From Bacillota bacterium (GTDB lineage: Bacteria > Bacillota > Clostridia > Acetivibrionales > DTU013), in assembly GCA_023433505.1 (NCBI GenBank), contig JAEZCO010000052.1, positions 28,136-92,135 on the forward strand: 64,000 nt of DNA, in the 5' to 3' direction. How positions within the stretch are numbered: position 1 is the first letter of the stretch; each line of letters starts with the position of its first letter. Made by a program: the position numbers and the translations under genes. The notes beneath the pieces were generated by a model. The model made no database searches. It saw only the letters and a list, made by a program, of their open reading frames with translations, and was not told where the DNA came from. Of this stretch, positions 10,032 to 18,356 are shown piece by piece.

Positions 10032-11330
10032 ATGAAGAAAAAGTTGAAAAGTGCTGTGTTACTTCTTACCGCACTTACAATGCTCGTTTCATTGTTCGGA
10101 TGCGGTGCAGGCAGCACCGGAGATAAGGGCACCACGGCGCAAACCTCAGCTGGAAACACCACTGCCGCCAGTACCGAACCCACTGCACCTAAGCTCACCG
10201 GTAAAATTGTTTTTGCAACACACCGGACGGATAAAGCCGATAATACCTTGACAGATATCGCTAAGGAATTTATGGCGCAAAATCCCGGAACCGAAGTGGA
10301 AGTCGAACCCGTTAAGGATGCGGCAGGCACCTTGAGCACAAGAATGGCTGCAGGCGAGGCTCCCGACGTCTATCTGCTGGTCGGCGGAATAAAAACCACC
10401 GATTACCCTCAATATTTCGCTCCTCTGGATGATTTGGGCTATAACGAGGACAATGCATTCGTTAAAAAGGGCGCGGATGGCAAGATTTATTCACTGATAT
10501 CCACCATCAGCTATGACGGTATAATCTATAATAAGAATGTTTTCAAGGATTGCGGCATAACCCAGACACCTGCAACACTTGCAGACTTATATGCGGCTTG
10601 TGAAAAAATCAAGGCAAAGGGTATTGTCCCTGTTGCCTCCAACTTCAAGGATGCATGGACACTCACATGGTATACCTATATTTATGCCGTCAACAAGACA
10701 GGCAACAGCAACTTCCAGAATGAACTCACCGGCAAGGACCTGCTTCCTGAAGGCAGTGAAATCCTCGAGAGTATGAATATTCTGAGGACGCTGAATGAAA
10801 AGGGTTATCTGGAGAAGGATCTGACTTCCACCAACTGGGACGGCTTCAAGAAAGATATGGCTGTCGGAAAAACCGCCATGGCCTATATGGGAACCTGGCT
10901 GCCGGCACAAGTTGTCGATAACGGCGCAAAGGAAGAAGATATAGGAATGTTCCCCTTCCCTGAATCCAAAGCTTTGTTCTACGGTCCCGACATGTCATTT
11001 GTTGTCAATGCCGATTCCAAATACCTGGACACTTCCAAGGCATTTCTCAAGTTCATGTGGGATGAGTCCCGGTATGCCAAAGCCATTGGCGCCATATCGC
11101 CTCTGAAGAATGTAAAACAGGACATTCCGTATGTAAATGAGCTTTTATCCTTTAATTTGCCGATCATACCTCTTGCAGACAGCACGGACGACTTTACGGC
11201 AATTAATAACGATACCCAGTTGAATTGGGGAACACTGTGCCAGGAATATGTTTTAGCCAAAGACCCCAACGCCGTTGTTGAAAAGTATAACAAGAAATGG
11301 GCGGACAGCAGAAAGAAGCTGGGCTTTTAG
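10032..11330 (+). CDS. Sugar ABC transporter substrate-binding lipoprotein
   Basis: A 432-residue extracellular solute-binding protein of the family-1 (MalE-like) type. Residues 1-24 are a lipoprotein signal (MKKKLKSAVLLLTALTMLVSLFGC, shortened here to its sense: lysines, hydrophobic core, LFGC lipobox with Cys24). A Thr/Ala-rich linker follows, then the binding fold with typical segments such as GKIVFATHRTDKA and MAVGKTAMAYMGTW. It should deliver an oligosaccharide to the two permeases encoded next. The start at 10032 follows AGGAGG at 10018-10023. No ATPase gene follows, so the energy subunit is presumably shared and encoded elsewhere. Confidence 0.9.
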   Translation: MKKKLKSAVLLLTALTMLVSLFGCGAGSTGDKGTTAQTSAGNTTAASTEPTAPKLTGKIVFATHRTDKADNTLTDIAKEFMAQNPGTEVEVEPVKDAAGTLSTRMAAGEAPDVYLLVGGIKTTDYPQYFAPLDDLGYNEDNAFVKKGADGKIYSLISTISYDGIIYNKNVFKDCGITQTPATLADLYAACEKIKAKGIVPVASNFKDAWTLTWYTYIYAVNKTGNSNFQNELTGKDLLPEGSEILESMNILRTLNEKGYLEKDLTSTNWDGFKKDMAVGKTAMAYMGTWLPAQVVDNGAKEEDIGMFPFPESKALFYGPDMSFVVNADSKYLDTSKAFLKFMWDESRYAKAIGAISPLKNVKQDIPYVNELLSFNLPIIPLADSTDDFTAINNDTQLNWGTLCQEYVLAKDPNAVVEKYNKKWADSRKKLGF

Positions 11331-11347
11331 TAACGGGTGTTAAATAC

Positions 11348-11380
11348 AAAGCAAGTTACTGGTCACCGGTAACTTGCTTT
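11348..11380 (+). terminator. Intercistronic hairpin between binding protein and permease
   Basis: A 12 bp perfect stem (AAAGCAAGTTAC at 11348-11359 against GTAACTTGCTTT at 11369-11380) with a 9-base loop lies just after the binding-protein stop. The U-run is only three bases. It is therefore better seen as a partial terminator or mRNA-stabilising hairpin that lets the binding protein be made in excess over the permeases, as in malE-malF type operons. Confidence 0.6.
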
Positions 11381-11403
11381 ATACTATATTGGAGATGGTA
11401 ACT

Positions 11404-12291
11404 ATGTTTAATATGAGCTACAAAATGCAAAAACGCGTAATCCTCGTCCTGTTTTTATTTGTACCGCTGCTTCTGCTGGCTACTTTTTCCTACTTCCCGG
11501 CCATAAAACTGGTCGAGTTGAGCTTTTCGGAGTGGAACGGCATAGCAAAGACTTATCCCCACGTAGGATTCTCAAACTATCTTGCGGTGTTCAAGGACCC
11601 AAGCATGCTTATGACTTTCCAGAATAACGCTGCATATATCATTATCGCATTGTTTCAGACGGTATTCGGATTATATCTGGCGGTAGTCCTGAACTCCAAG
11701 GTTGTATTCCGGAACTTTTTCAAGTCCTCTATTTTCATGCCGACAATTTTAAACGGCGTGGCCACCGCATTCATGTTCAATTTTATGTATAACTTCGAAA
11801 GCAGCCCCATAAATACCATCCTCAGAAACATCGGTTTGGAGCAATATGCGGTGAAATGGCTTGGCGCGGGATACTTCTCCAACTTTTCACTGGCTTTCAT
11901 CGGTTTGTGGAAAAACACGGGCTTTGCAATGGTTGTTTTCCTGGGAGCCCTGCAATCCATACCAAAAGAATATTATGAAGCTGCCGAAATCGACGGAGCC
12001 AACTTTCTTACAAAAATCCGCTACATCATTTTGCCTTCCGTAAGGACGGTAGTGGAGCTTAATTTGTTTCTCTCCATCAACGGCTCCCTTCAGGCATTCT
12101 TTGAAGCCTTTATCATCACCCATGGGGGCCCTGCCGGAAGAACCGACACCTTTGTAACCAAGACGGTAAATACTGCCTTTGAATACCACAATTTCGGCAT
12201 GGCGTCCGCTATGGGCGTTATTTTGATGATCATCATAATTTTTGTCGTAAGCATGCAGCGAAGATTTTTGCGAGAGGATGGTGAAAAATAA
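11404..12291 (+). CDS. Sugar ABC transporter permease (MalF/UgpA type)
   Basis: A 295-residue inner-membrane permease with six predicted membrane segments, the first at about residues 10-35 (VILVLFLFVPLLLLATFSYF). The EAA cytoplasmic loop for ATPase docking is visible as YEAAEIDGANFLTKIRYIIL. The start at 11404 is chosen because GGAG lies about 10 bases upstream. An in-frame TTG at 11374 lies inside the preceding hairpin region and is unlikely. It forms a heterodimer with the product of the next gene, which begins next to its stop. Confidence 0.9.
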   Translation: MFNMSYKMQKRVILVLFLFVPLLLLATFSYFPAIKLVELSFSEWNGIAKTYPHVGFSNYLAVFKDPSMLMTFQNNAAYIIIALFQTVFGLYLAVVLNSKVVFRNFFKSSIFMPTILNGVATAFMFNFMYNFESSPINTILRNIGLEQYAVKWLGAGYFSNFSLAFIGLWKNTGFAMVVFLGALQSIPKEYYEAAEIDGANFLTKIRYIILPSVRTVVELNLFLSINGSLQAFFEAFIITHGGPAGRTDTFVTKTVNTAFEYHNFGMASAMGVILMIIIIFVVSMQRRFLREDGEK

Positions 12292-12292
12292 A

Positions 12293-13138
12293 ATGAAGGA
12301 TACAATGGGACCGGGCCGTTCATATGTCGTTGCCCTTAACTATATCTTGCTGGCCGTCGTCGTTCTGGTCATATTTTTACCTATGTTCATTGTGTTCAAT
12401 ATCTCCTTTAAAACCAATCAGGAATACCTGTATTCGGCATTTTACGCCCTGCCTGAAAGCTTTCTGAATCTGGCCAACTATCAATTGGTGATTGAAAAGG
12501 GAAAGATCCTGCTTGGCTTCAAAAATACTGTCCTCTTATCCGTTGTGGCAATTATAGGCAGCATCTCCATGGGGACCATGGTGGCTTTTGCCCTTGGCAG
12601 GTTTAAATTCAAGCTGAAAAAGGTCATCATGAACGCATTTTTGGTATCGACCATTATCCCAAGCATAACCACTCAGGTAGCCACCTTCACTGTGATAAAA
12701 AATCTTGGGCTGTACAATACGCTGTACGCCGGAATGATTTTATATATTGCCACCGACATTGTCCAAATTTATATTTTCCTGCAATTTGTCGGAAAGATCC
12801 CCTATGAATTGGACGAGAGTGCGTTGGTAGACGGAGCTTCGTTTTTCAGGATTTACAGGTCGATTATCCTTCCCCAGTTGAAGCCTGCAATAGCAACTGC
12901 TTGCATATTGAAGCTGATCAACGTCTATAACGATATGTTCACACCTTACCTGTACATGCCAAAATCTTCTTTGCGTACGGTAACTACCAGCTTAATGCTG
13001 TTTTCCTATGACAGGAACTCACAATGGAACGTAATGGCTGCCGGCATTATTGCACTTATGATTCCTACCCTGATTGTGTATTTATTCCTGCAGAAATATA
13101 TCATATCCGGCATGACCAGCGGTGCGGTAAAAGAGTAG
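12293..13138 (+). CDS. Sugar ABC transporter permease (MalG/UgpE type)
   Basis: A 281-residue permease with six membrane helices, beginning with YILLAVVVLVIFLPMFIVFN. The EAA loop reads DESALVDGASFFRIYRSIIL. The ATG at 12293 starts one base after the upstream stop, which fits translational coupling. A second in-frame ATG at 12278 would give five more residues and a 14 bp overlap, but the purine-rich site directly abuts it, so it is less likely. With the upstream permease and binding protein it forms a carbohydrate importer that lacks its own ATPase gene here. Confidence 0.88.
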   Translation: MKDTMGPGRSYVVALNYILLAVVVLVIFLPMFIVFNISFKTNQEYLYSAFYALPESFLNLANYQLVIEKGKILLGFKNTVLLSVVAIIGSISMGTMVAFALGRFKFKLKKVIMNAFLVSTIIPSITTQVATFTVIKNLGLYNTLYAGMILYIATDIVQIYIFLQFVGKIPYELDESALVDGASFFRIYRSIILPQLKPAIATACILKLINVYNDMFTPYLYMPKSSLRTVTTSLMLFSYDRNSQWNVMAAGIIALMIPTLIVYLFLQKYIISGMTSGAVKE

Positions 13139-13157
13139 AATTTGGGAGGATAGATAA

Positions 13158-14873
13158 ATGTATACGATTGATAAAAACTGGAGCATTGTAAAACCACAGG
13201 ACGCAATACCTTCGGAAGATTATGCGGCGGAAGAATTGCAGCGGTATCTTAATGAGGTGTCCGATATCTTGCTGCCTGTTATTGTTGAATCCGCTTTGCC
13301 TTTGGAAAATGCCATCTACATCGGCAACTGCAAGAAAGTGTCCGGGATAGTTGATTTTAATGAATTGGAACCGGAAGGTTTTTTTATAAAGACCTTTGAG
13401 AATAATCTGGCAATCGCCGGCAGCAGGCCCAGAGGTACTTTATACGGAGTATACACATTCCTGGAGGATTATCTGGGCTGCCGGTGGTTTGGCACAACCG
13501 CCTCCCACATACCGAAAGGCAATCGCATAACGTTTCCTGCGCTGGATGTAAAAACAGCGCCAAAACTCTTTTACAGGGAAGTTTTTTATACGGAGGCCTT
13601 TGACGGGGACTGGGCCGCAAAGCATAAGCTGAACGGCCAGCATCACAGAGTTGCGGAAAAGCACGGCGGCAAGATCATGTATTCAAAAAGGTTTGTCCAT
13701 ACGTTTGAACAACTGGTCCCGCCGGAAGAATATGGGGAGAAGCATCCGGAGTATTTCTCCCTGATCGACGGCAACCGGATGCTAAAGGAAGCTCAATTAT
13801 GCCTGACGAATCCCGAAGTATATGAAATTGCCCTGGCCAGGCTCAAGCAGTGGATTGAAGAGGAGCCTGAAGCAACGATTTTTTCGGTATCGCAAAATGA
13901 TTATAAAAATCCCTGCCAATGTGAAAGCTGCAGAAAAATTGACGATGAAGAAGAAAGTCACAGCGGGACCTTGCTCCGCTTTGTAAACAGGCTGGCAGAA
14001 AAAATCGAAGAAGCGTACCCTGATAAATATATAGACACACTGGCATATCTGCATACCAGGAAAGCCCCTGCAAAAACCAGGCCCCGCAAAAATGTGATCA
14101 TCCGTTTATGCGATATCGAATGCTGTTTTCTGCATCCCTTGAATGACCCCGCTTGTTCAGGAAACAATGCATTCGCAGCAGACCTGAAGGCCTGGTCAAA
14201 GCTCACCGGCAAGCTCTTTGTCTGGGACTATACCGTCAACTTCAATCACTATCTCTCCCCTTTCCCGAATTTCAACGTCCTGCAAAAGAATACCCGATTC
14301 TTTATTGAAAATCATGTTGTCAGCCTCTTTGAGCAGGGAAATTATTGCGAATCCGGCAAGGGAGAGTTCTCGGAGCTGAAGGCCTATGTGCTGGCAAAGC
14401 TGCTGTGGGATCCGGACTGTGATGTGGAAAAGGTCATTGATGAATTCATAGAGGCCTATTACAAGGAAAGCCATTTTTACGTAAAACAATATTTTACTTT
14501 GATAAACAGCAGAGCAAATGACATCGAAGACTTTCATCTTGGTATATTTGACGTCCCCGACCGCAGATTTTTCACGCCGGAATTTTTGCACAAATGCAAT
14601 GAAACGTTGAAAAATGCATTGGCTTCAGCAGCATGTGACGAAGTGCGGAATCGTGTAAAGCTTGTGGAAATGCAAATCCGGTATGTGGAATTATTTCTTA
14701 TGCCAAGGGAAGATAAAACAAGAAACAAGGCGATAGAGAATTTTTTTCAGGAGATAGAAAAGCTGGGGATATCCCGGATTTCCGAATGGTTCTCCCGGCA
14801 GCAAAGCAAAGAAATGTTCCTGGAGTACAAATACGGAAAGGGATGGTCGGCTGCTCCCATCCCCGCGGACTAA
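13158..14873 (+). CDS. DUF4838 domain protein, probable glycoside hydrolase
   Basis: A 571-residue protein of the DUF4838 family. An N-terminal domain (residues 1-120) resembles the GH20/GH67 non-catalytic domain: DYAAEELQRYLNEVSD, then GTLYGVYTFLEDYLGCRWFG. The DUF4838 core has the hallmark SVSQNDYKNPCQCESCRKID near residue 240-260, with its conserved Cys-x-Cys-x2-Cys. DUF4838 proteins are found in glycan-degradation loci, but I cannot name a substrate. No signal peptide is seen, so it is probably cytoplasmic. The ATG at 13158 follows GGGAGGA. It is the last gene of the plus-strand transport operon and ends only 9 bp from the convergent ATPase gene, with no terminator between them. Confidence 0.8.
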   Translation: MYTIDKNWSIVKPQDAIPSEDYAAEELQRYLNEVSDILLPVIVESALPLENAIYIGNCKKVSGIVDFNELEPEGFFIKTFENNLAIAGSRPRGTLYGVYTFLEDYLGCRWFGTTASHIPKGNRITFPALDVKTAPKLFYREVFYTEAFDGDWAAKHKLNGQHHRVAEKHGGKIMYSKRFVHTFEQLVPPEEYGEKHPEYFSLIDGNRMLKEAQLCLTNPEVYEIALARLKQWIEEEPEATIFSVSQNDYKNPCQCESCRKIDDEEESHSGTLLRFVNRLAEKIEEAYPDKYIDTLAYLHTRKAPAKTRPRKNVIIRLCDIECCFLHPLNDPACSGNNAFAADLKAWSKLTGKLFVWDYTVNFNHYLSPFPNFNVLQKNTRFFIENHVVSLFEQGNYCESGKGEFSELKAYVLAKLLWDPDCDVEKVIDEFIEAYYKESHFYVKQYFTLINSRANDIEDFHLGIFDVPDRRFFTPEFLHKCNETLKNALASAACDEVRNRVKLVEMQIRYVELFLMPREDKTRNKAIENFFQEIEKLGISRISEWFSRQQSKEMFLEYKYGKGWSAAPIPAD

Positions 14874-14882
14874 AGCTTTCTC

Positions 14883-15680
14883 CTAGATCGTATATTCCAA
14901 ACTGGGTTGGGAACTGGCCAAATGCAATTTTTCGAGAATTTCGCCCCGTATGGTCAAGAACTCTGCTCCTCCGCGGTGACGCGGGTGTGACAGTTTGATG
15001 GTCAGAATTTCGTTGATTTTGCCCGGCCGTGGTGTCATAATAACAATACGGTCGCTAAGATAAATCGCTTCATCCACATCGTGGGTCACAAGGATCATTG
15101 TTGCATCATTTTCTTTGCGAAGCTCAAGCAGCTTATCCTGGATATCCGCACGGGTGAAGGAATCGAGGGCGCCCATGGGCTCATCAAGAAGAAGCGCCTT
15201 CGGCTTGTTGATGAGCGCGCGGGCGATTGCTACGCGTTGGGCCATACCGCCGCTTATCTGGTGCGGAAAAGCCTTTTCAAAGCCTTTTAACCCGATGAGG
15301 CCGATATAGTGTGCTACCTGCCCTTTATCCTGGCGATAGACATGCCGCGCTTTCAAGCCTGTAGCGATATTTTGTTCCACTGTCAGCCATGGAAACAGCC
15401 CGCCCTGCTGAATTACGTAACCCCGCTGCGGGTCGGGACCGGTGATTTCCTGTCCGTCCAGGGTGAGTATGCCCGTTTCGGGTTCGTCCAGACCTGCGAT
15501 AAGCCGCAGCAGTGTCGTCTTGCCGCAGCCGGACGAGCCGATGATGGACACAAATTCACCGCGTCTAACGGTGAGGTTAATATCCCTCAACGCCTCTACG
15601 GTATTGTCTTCATCATCGATATATGTGCGGTTAACATTTTTTACCTCAATGATTGTATGATTGATTGCATTATTGCCCAT
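14883..15680 (-). CDS. ABC transporter ATPase (SsuB/TauB/NrtD type)
   Basis: A 265-residue nucleotide-binding subunit. It has Walker A GSSGCGKTT near residues 40-48, the Q-loop VIQQGGLFPWLTV, a signature ISGGMAQRVAIARAL (Ile replaces the usual Leu of LSGGQ), Walker B ALLLDEPMGALD and the switch histidine in ILVTHDVDEAI. It powers the importer whose permease gene overlaps it by 11 bp and whose binding protein starts the operon. The family serves sulfonates, taurine, nitrate, cyanate or thiamine precursors. The sequence does not decide among these. Confidence 0.9.
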   Translation of the reverse strand: MGNNAINHTIIEVKNVNRTYIDDEDNTVEALRDINLTVRRGEFVSIIGSSGCGKTTLLRLIAGLDEPETGILTLDGQEITGPDPQRGYVIQQGGLFPWLTVEQNIATGLKARHVYRQDKGQVAHYIGLIGLKGFEKAFPHQISGGMAQRVAIARALINKPKALLLDEPMGALDSFTRADIQDKLLELRKENDATMILVTHDVDEAIYLSDRIVIMTPRPGKINEILTIKLSHPRHRGGAEFLTIRGEILEKLHLASSQPSLEYTI

Positions 15681-16770
15681 TGCTCTTCACCAAGCCTTTC
15701 TGCCACCTGAGGACACGGCGCTGAATCAGGCTGATGCCTTCCATAATTAAGCTGAACAATACAGCCATTACGATAATCGCAGCAAAAACCTTATAATATG
15801 CGCTCCATACTTTTGACGCGTTGATGTAGTAGCCAAGCCCGCCCGGCTGTCCCATCATTTCCGCCATTACAAGCGTTGTAAATGCAAAACCGTTTGCATT
15901 GGCTATCCCTGTAAAAATCTGCGGTATGGCGTGAGGTATGGCCACATGGAATACGAGAAAAGGCGTTCTGGCGCCCAAGGTACGCGCAACCTCAAACTGT
16001 GATTTCTGCGTACTTTGAATGCCTTGCGCCGTAAGGGATGCAATGGAAAACCAGGCGCAGATCACAATCAAAAATGCCGCCGCCGAAAAAGGCGTCGGAA
16101 ATAATGTCAGGGCGAAGGGCATCCACGCCACAGCCGGAATAACACCGGTTATTTTCAGGACCGGATAAACCCAGTAGTATACTTTCGGAAACCAGCCGAT
16201 CAGTATACCTGTCCCTACTCCGAACACCACGCCCAGCACGAAGCCTATGACAAACAGGCGCAGTGAATACAGGGTGTTTTGCAATATATAGCCGCCTTCC
16301 AGCATAAACGCTTCAATGATGCGCGCCGGACCCGGAAAAAAGGGCTGCGGAAGAAATAACAGTTTCGTCCCCAGGATATCCCACACGGCAAGGGCAATCC
16401 CGATGGCAAACCGGAACGGTGCGCGTTTGGCAAACTTTATCCGCCTGTCGGGATCAAAGAAAGACCAGGCGGAGATCCCCAGATACAAAAGTATCAGCAG
16501 ACCAAGTACAATGCGGTATGCCTCATTGACATTCACGATCAGCGCCCCGTAGGAATATGCCGTTATCTTAACATCGGCAACCTGACGGAAAAATACGTTG
16601 GCCAGTACTGCTATAACCAATCCGGTGACAGTAAATACGGCCAGCAGAAGATATTTTTTATCCGATATATGTTTTTTAACGTTCCTCCCTTGCTTTAACA
16701 AGGGAGGGACGTTTGATTGAACGTTTGATTGAACGTTTGATTGAACGTTTGATTTTATTATGATATCCAA
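15670..16770 (-). CDS. ABC transporter permease (SsuC/TauC/NrtB type) with repeat-bearing N-terminus
   Basis: A 366-residue permease, longer than the usual ~255 residues. The C-terminal ~240 residues are the normal membrane domain with EAA loop QFEVARTLGARTPFLVF. The N-terminal extension has a four-fold SNVQ-like repeat, then PPLLKQGR, then two extra hydrophobic segments. The start is taken as TTG at 16770, eight bases after AGGAGG. An ATG at 16775 is in another frame and would give only MPWIS. The repeat is encoded by 12 bp tandem copies and a hairpin (described separately). It lies 12 bp after the binding-protein stop and overlaps the ATPase start. Confidence 0.82.
   Translation of the reverse strand: MDIIIKSNVQSNVQSNVQSNVPPLLKQGRNVKKHISDKKYLLLAVFTVTGLVIAVLANVFFRQVADVKITAYSYGALIVNVNEAYRIVLGLLILLYLGISAWSFFDPDRRIKFAKRAPFRFAIGIALAVWDILGTKLLFLPQPFFPGPARIIEAFMLEGGYILQNTLYSLRLFVIGFVLGVVFGVGTGILIGWFPKVYYWVYPVLKITGVIPAVAWMPFALTLFPTPFSAAAFLIVICAWFSIASLTAQGIQSTQKSQFEVARTLGARTPFLVFHVAIPHAIPQIFTGIANANGFAFTTLVMAEMMGQPGGLGYYINASKVWSAYYKVFAAIIVMAVLFSLIMEGISLIQRRVLRWQKGLVKSNGQ
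16678..16754. repeat. 15 bp hairpin joined to 3.7 tandem copies of a 12-mer inside a gene start
   Basis: At 16678-16713 AACGTTCCTCCCTTG pairs with CAAGGGAGGGACGTT across a 6-base loop, with one G-T pair. It runs directly into tandem copies of GTTTGATTGAAC starting at 16711, 16723, 16735 and a partial one at 16747. All of it is translated as the N-terminal extension of the permease. The look is that of a small palindromic repeat element or slippage expansion inserted at the 5' end of the gene. Confidence 0.8.
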
Positions 16771-16782
16771 GGCATGCGCCTC

Positions 16783-17877
16783 CTATTTACCCAATGTAAG
16801 GTCTACTTTCTGGTATGCTTTTTTCACAAACTCCTCGGGATTGGTTTTCAGGTACCCGATGTTATAAAGCTCTGTGGCGAAATAGAGAACATCTTTCCCT
16901 ACATCCTGCTTGTTGGTGTCGTGGTCATGGGCTGAAGGATACTGATAGTGTTTCACAAGTTCAACCGCCAGTTCTTTGTCCTCAATGGCAGAATACTTTT
17001 TGTCAATGATAATCTGGACTGCTTCTTCGGGATTTGCGGCTATCCAATCCTGCGCCTTATTGTAAGCCCTGAGCAATGCGGCTATTTTTTCAGGCTGTTC
17101 GTTAAGGAGCTTTTCAGAAGCGTAAAGGAAGCAGCAGTATTTGCCGGCGAATGTGGGGTCGGTGGAAAGATCAAAGATTACCTTGTAATTGCCGGTCTTT
17201 TCCTGAACCGAACCGAATGGGTCCCAAAGAGCCGCCACATCAATATCACCCTTGTTAAGAGCTTCCACTTCAAGGTTACCGTCGTCAAAGGGGAGGAACT
17301 TCACTTCATTATCTTCCGGCTTTGCTGAAATACCGTTCTTCTCAAGCCAAACGGATGCAACCTGGTGCGGTGTGCCGCCGATTTCATCCACGCCGATTTT
17401 CAGGCCCTTGAGATCTTTAACGCCGTTAATGGGGGAATCCTTCTTTACAAGAAACTTAATGCAGCCATTGTGCAGACCGTCTACAACCTTCACCTTAACA
17501 TCGTTTTCGATGGAGGGGAAGAACTGGAAGTCGCCGTTTACAATGGGAATCGTGCCGTTGTTCAGACCGATTTTGCGTGTTTCGGCATTGGCTGAGATGA
17601 GCGTTACGTCAAAGCCTTCCTCCGCAAAGAAGCCTCTATCGAATGCAATATAGATCGGAGCGCCGCAGAGCGCGCCGTCTTTGCCGGAGATATCGATCTT
17701 ACCATATTTGAAGTCGACCTTGGCAGCTGTTGCCGTGCTTGGAGCAGTTGTGCTGCTGTTGGCAGCATTTGTGGTAGCGTTGCTCTGTGCAACCGGTTTG
17801 CCGTTGCATGCGGCGAGCAAAATGCTCAGAATCAGCAGCAGTGATGACAGACTTGCAAGTTTTCTCAATTTTTTCAT
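16783..17877 (-). CDS. ABC transporter substrate-binding lipoprotein (SsuA/TauA/NMT1-like)
   Basis: A 364-residue binding protein with a lipoprotein signal whose lipobox is LLAAC (Cys24), followed by an Asn/Thr/Ala-rich linker. The NMT1/SsuA-like fold is shown by PIYIAFDRGFFAEEGFDVTL, then KDLKGLKIGVDEIGGTPHQV and DIDVAALWDPFG. It captures a small organic or anionic nutrient outside the cell for the permease and ATPase encoded next. An AGGAGG site precedes the ATG. The gene lies behind a long leader with a terminator, so its expression is likely controlled by transcription attenuation. Confidence 0.88.
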   Translation of the reverse strand: MKKLRKLASLSSLLLILSILLAACNGKPVAQSNATTNAANSSTTAPSTATAAKVDFKYGKIDISGKDGALCGAPIYIAFDRGFFAEEGFDVTLISANAETRKIGLNNGTIPIVNGDFQFFPSIENDVKVKVVDGLHNGCIKFLVKKDSPINGVKDLKGLKIGVDEIGGTPHQVASVWLEKNGISAKPEDNEVKFLPFDDGNLEVEALNKGDIDVAALWDPFGSVQEKTGNYKVIFDLSTDPTFAGKYCCFLYASEKLLNEQPEKIAALLRAYNKAQDWIAANPEEAVQIIIDKKYSAIEDKELAVELVKHYQYPSAHDHDTNKQDVGKDVLYFATELYNIGYLKTNPEEFVKKAYQKVDLTLGK

Positions 17878-18004
17878 TGTTCCTTACGCCTCCTATAATT
17901 TTGTTTTGTCCCTCTTTTTCGCAGTGACCGTTAATTTATATATGTTTAATAGGCTTTCACCTAAAAAAATATCGCGGCTGTGTTCCCTTCCCGAAATGTA
18001 ACAG

Positions 18005-18058
18005 CAAAAAAAACCGGAGATTTTAAAAAACATAAATATGTTTTTAAAACCTCCAGTT
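18005..18058 (-). terminator. Intrinsic terminator inside the leader of the NMT1-like operon
   Basis: Read on the minus strand, a long stem (AACTGGAGGTTTTAAAAACAT against ATGTTTTTTAAAATCTCCGGTT, about 20 pairs with two mismatches) is followed by eight U residues. It lies between the promoter at 18205-18233 and the start codon at 17877, so it should stop transcription before the operon unless prevented. Confidence 0.8.
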
Positions 18059-18200
18059 AATCTAGTCAGTTATAAATATATTAGTTAGGATGATTCAATT
18101 TTTTACTGATTCCCTGTTGCCGTTTTCCTTATGAAATATAACAATATCCCTTCCGGTCAAATATTTACTTACTATACATATCAGATTAGTATTCTTTAGT
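18059..18200 (-). promoter_or_regulatory. Candidate riboswitch or attenuator leader of unknown type
   Basis: About 140 transcribed bases separate the promoter from the leader terminator. I looked for TPP, SAM, cobalamin, guanidine, purine, lysine and T-box consensus elements and recognised none. A metabolite or protein sensor is inferred from the promoter-leader-terminator-gene arrangement only. Together with 17878-18004, which holds the ribosome binding site, this leader accounts for most of the gene-free stretch 17878-18356. The remainder, 18234-18356, shows nothing clear. Confidence 0.45.
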
Positions 18201-18204
18201 GAGT

Positions 18205-18233
18205 ATTATATACTCTTTCTATACTGATGTCAA
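18205..18233 (-). promoter_or_regulatory. Consensus promoter of the NMT1-like importer operon
   Basis: TTGACA (18228-18233) and TATAAT (18205-18210) with a 17 bp spacer form a perfect vegetative promoter. GAGTA and TACTC arms flank the -10 box and may be an operator. A promoter this strong with a terminator downstream supports control by attenuation. Confidence 0.85.
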
Positions 18234-18356
18234 CACCAAAACTTACTCACCGGATAATTTTTTTATTCCCTTGTCAATCTTTTTGATCAAAGTCATTGAC
18301 GCTTGTCTGAATAAGTAAATGCGTTCGGTGACTGACACTCTCGATCCGGATAAATT

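Noticed and set aside
14874..14882. A terminator between the DUF4838 gene and the convergent ATPase gene.
   Set aside because: Only nine bases separate the two stop codons and no hairpin with a U-run is present there.
16761..16775. ATG at 16775 as a start for the SsuC-like permease or as a regulatory leader peptide.
   Set aside because: Its frame stops after five codons and it lies only three bases from AGGAGG. TTG at 16770 has correct spacing and opens the permease frame.
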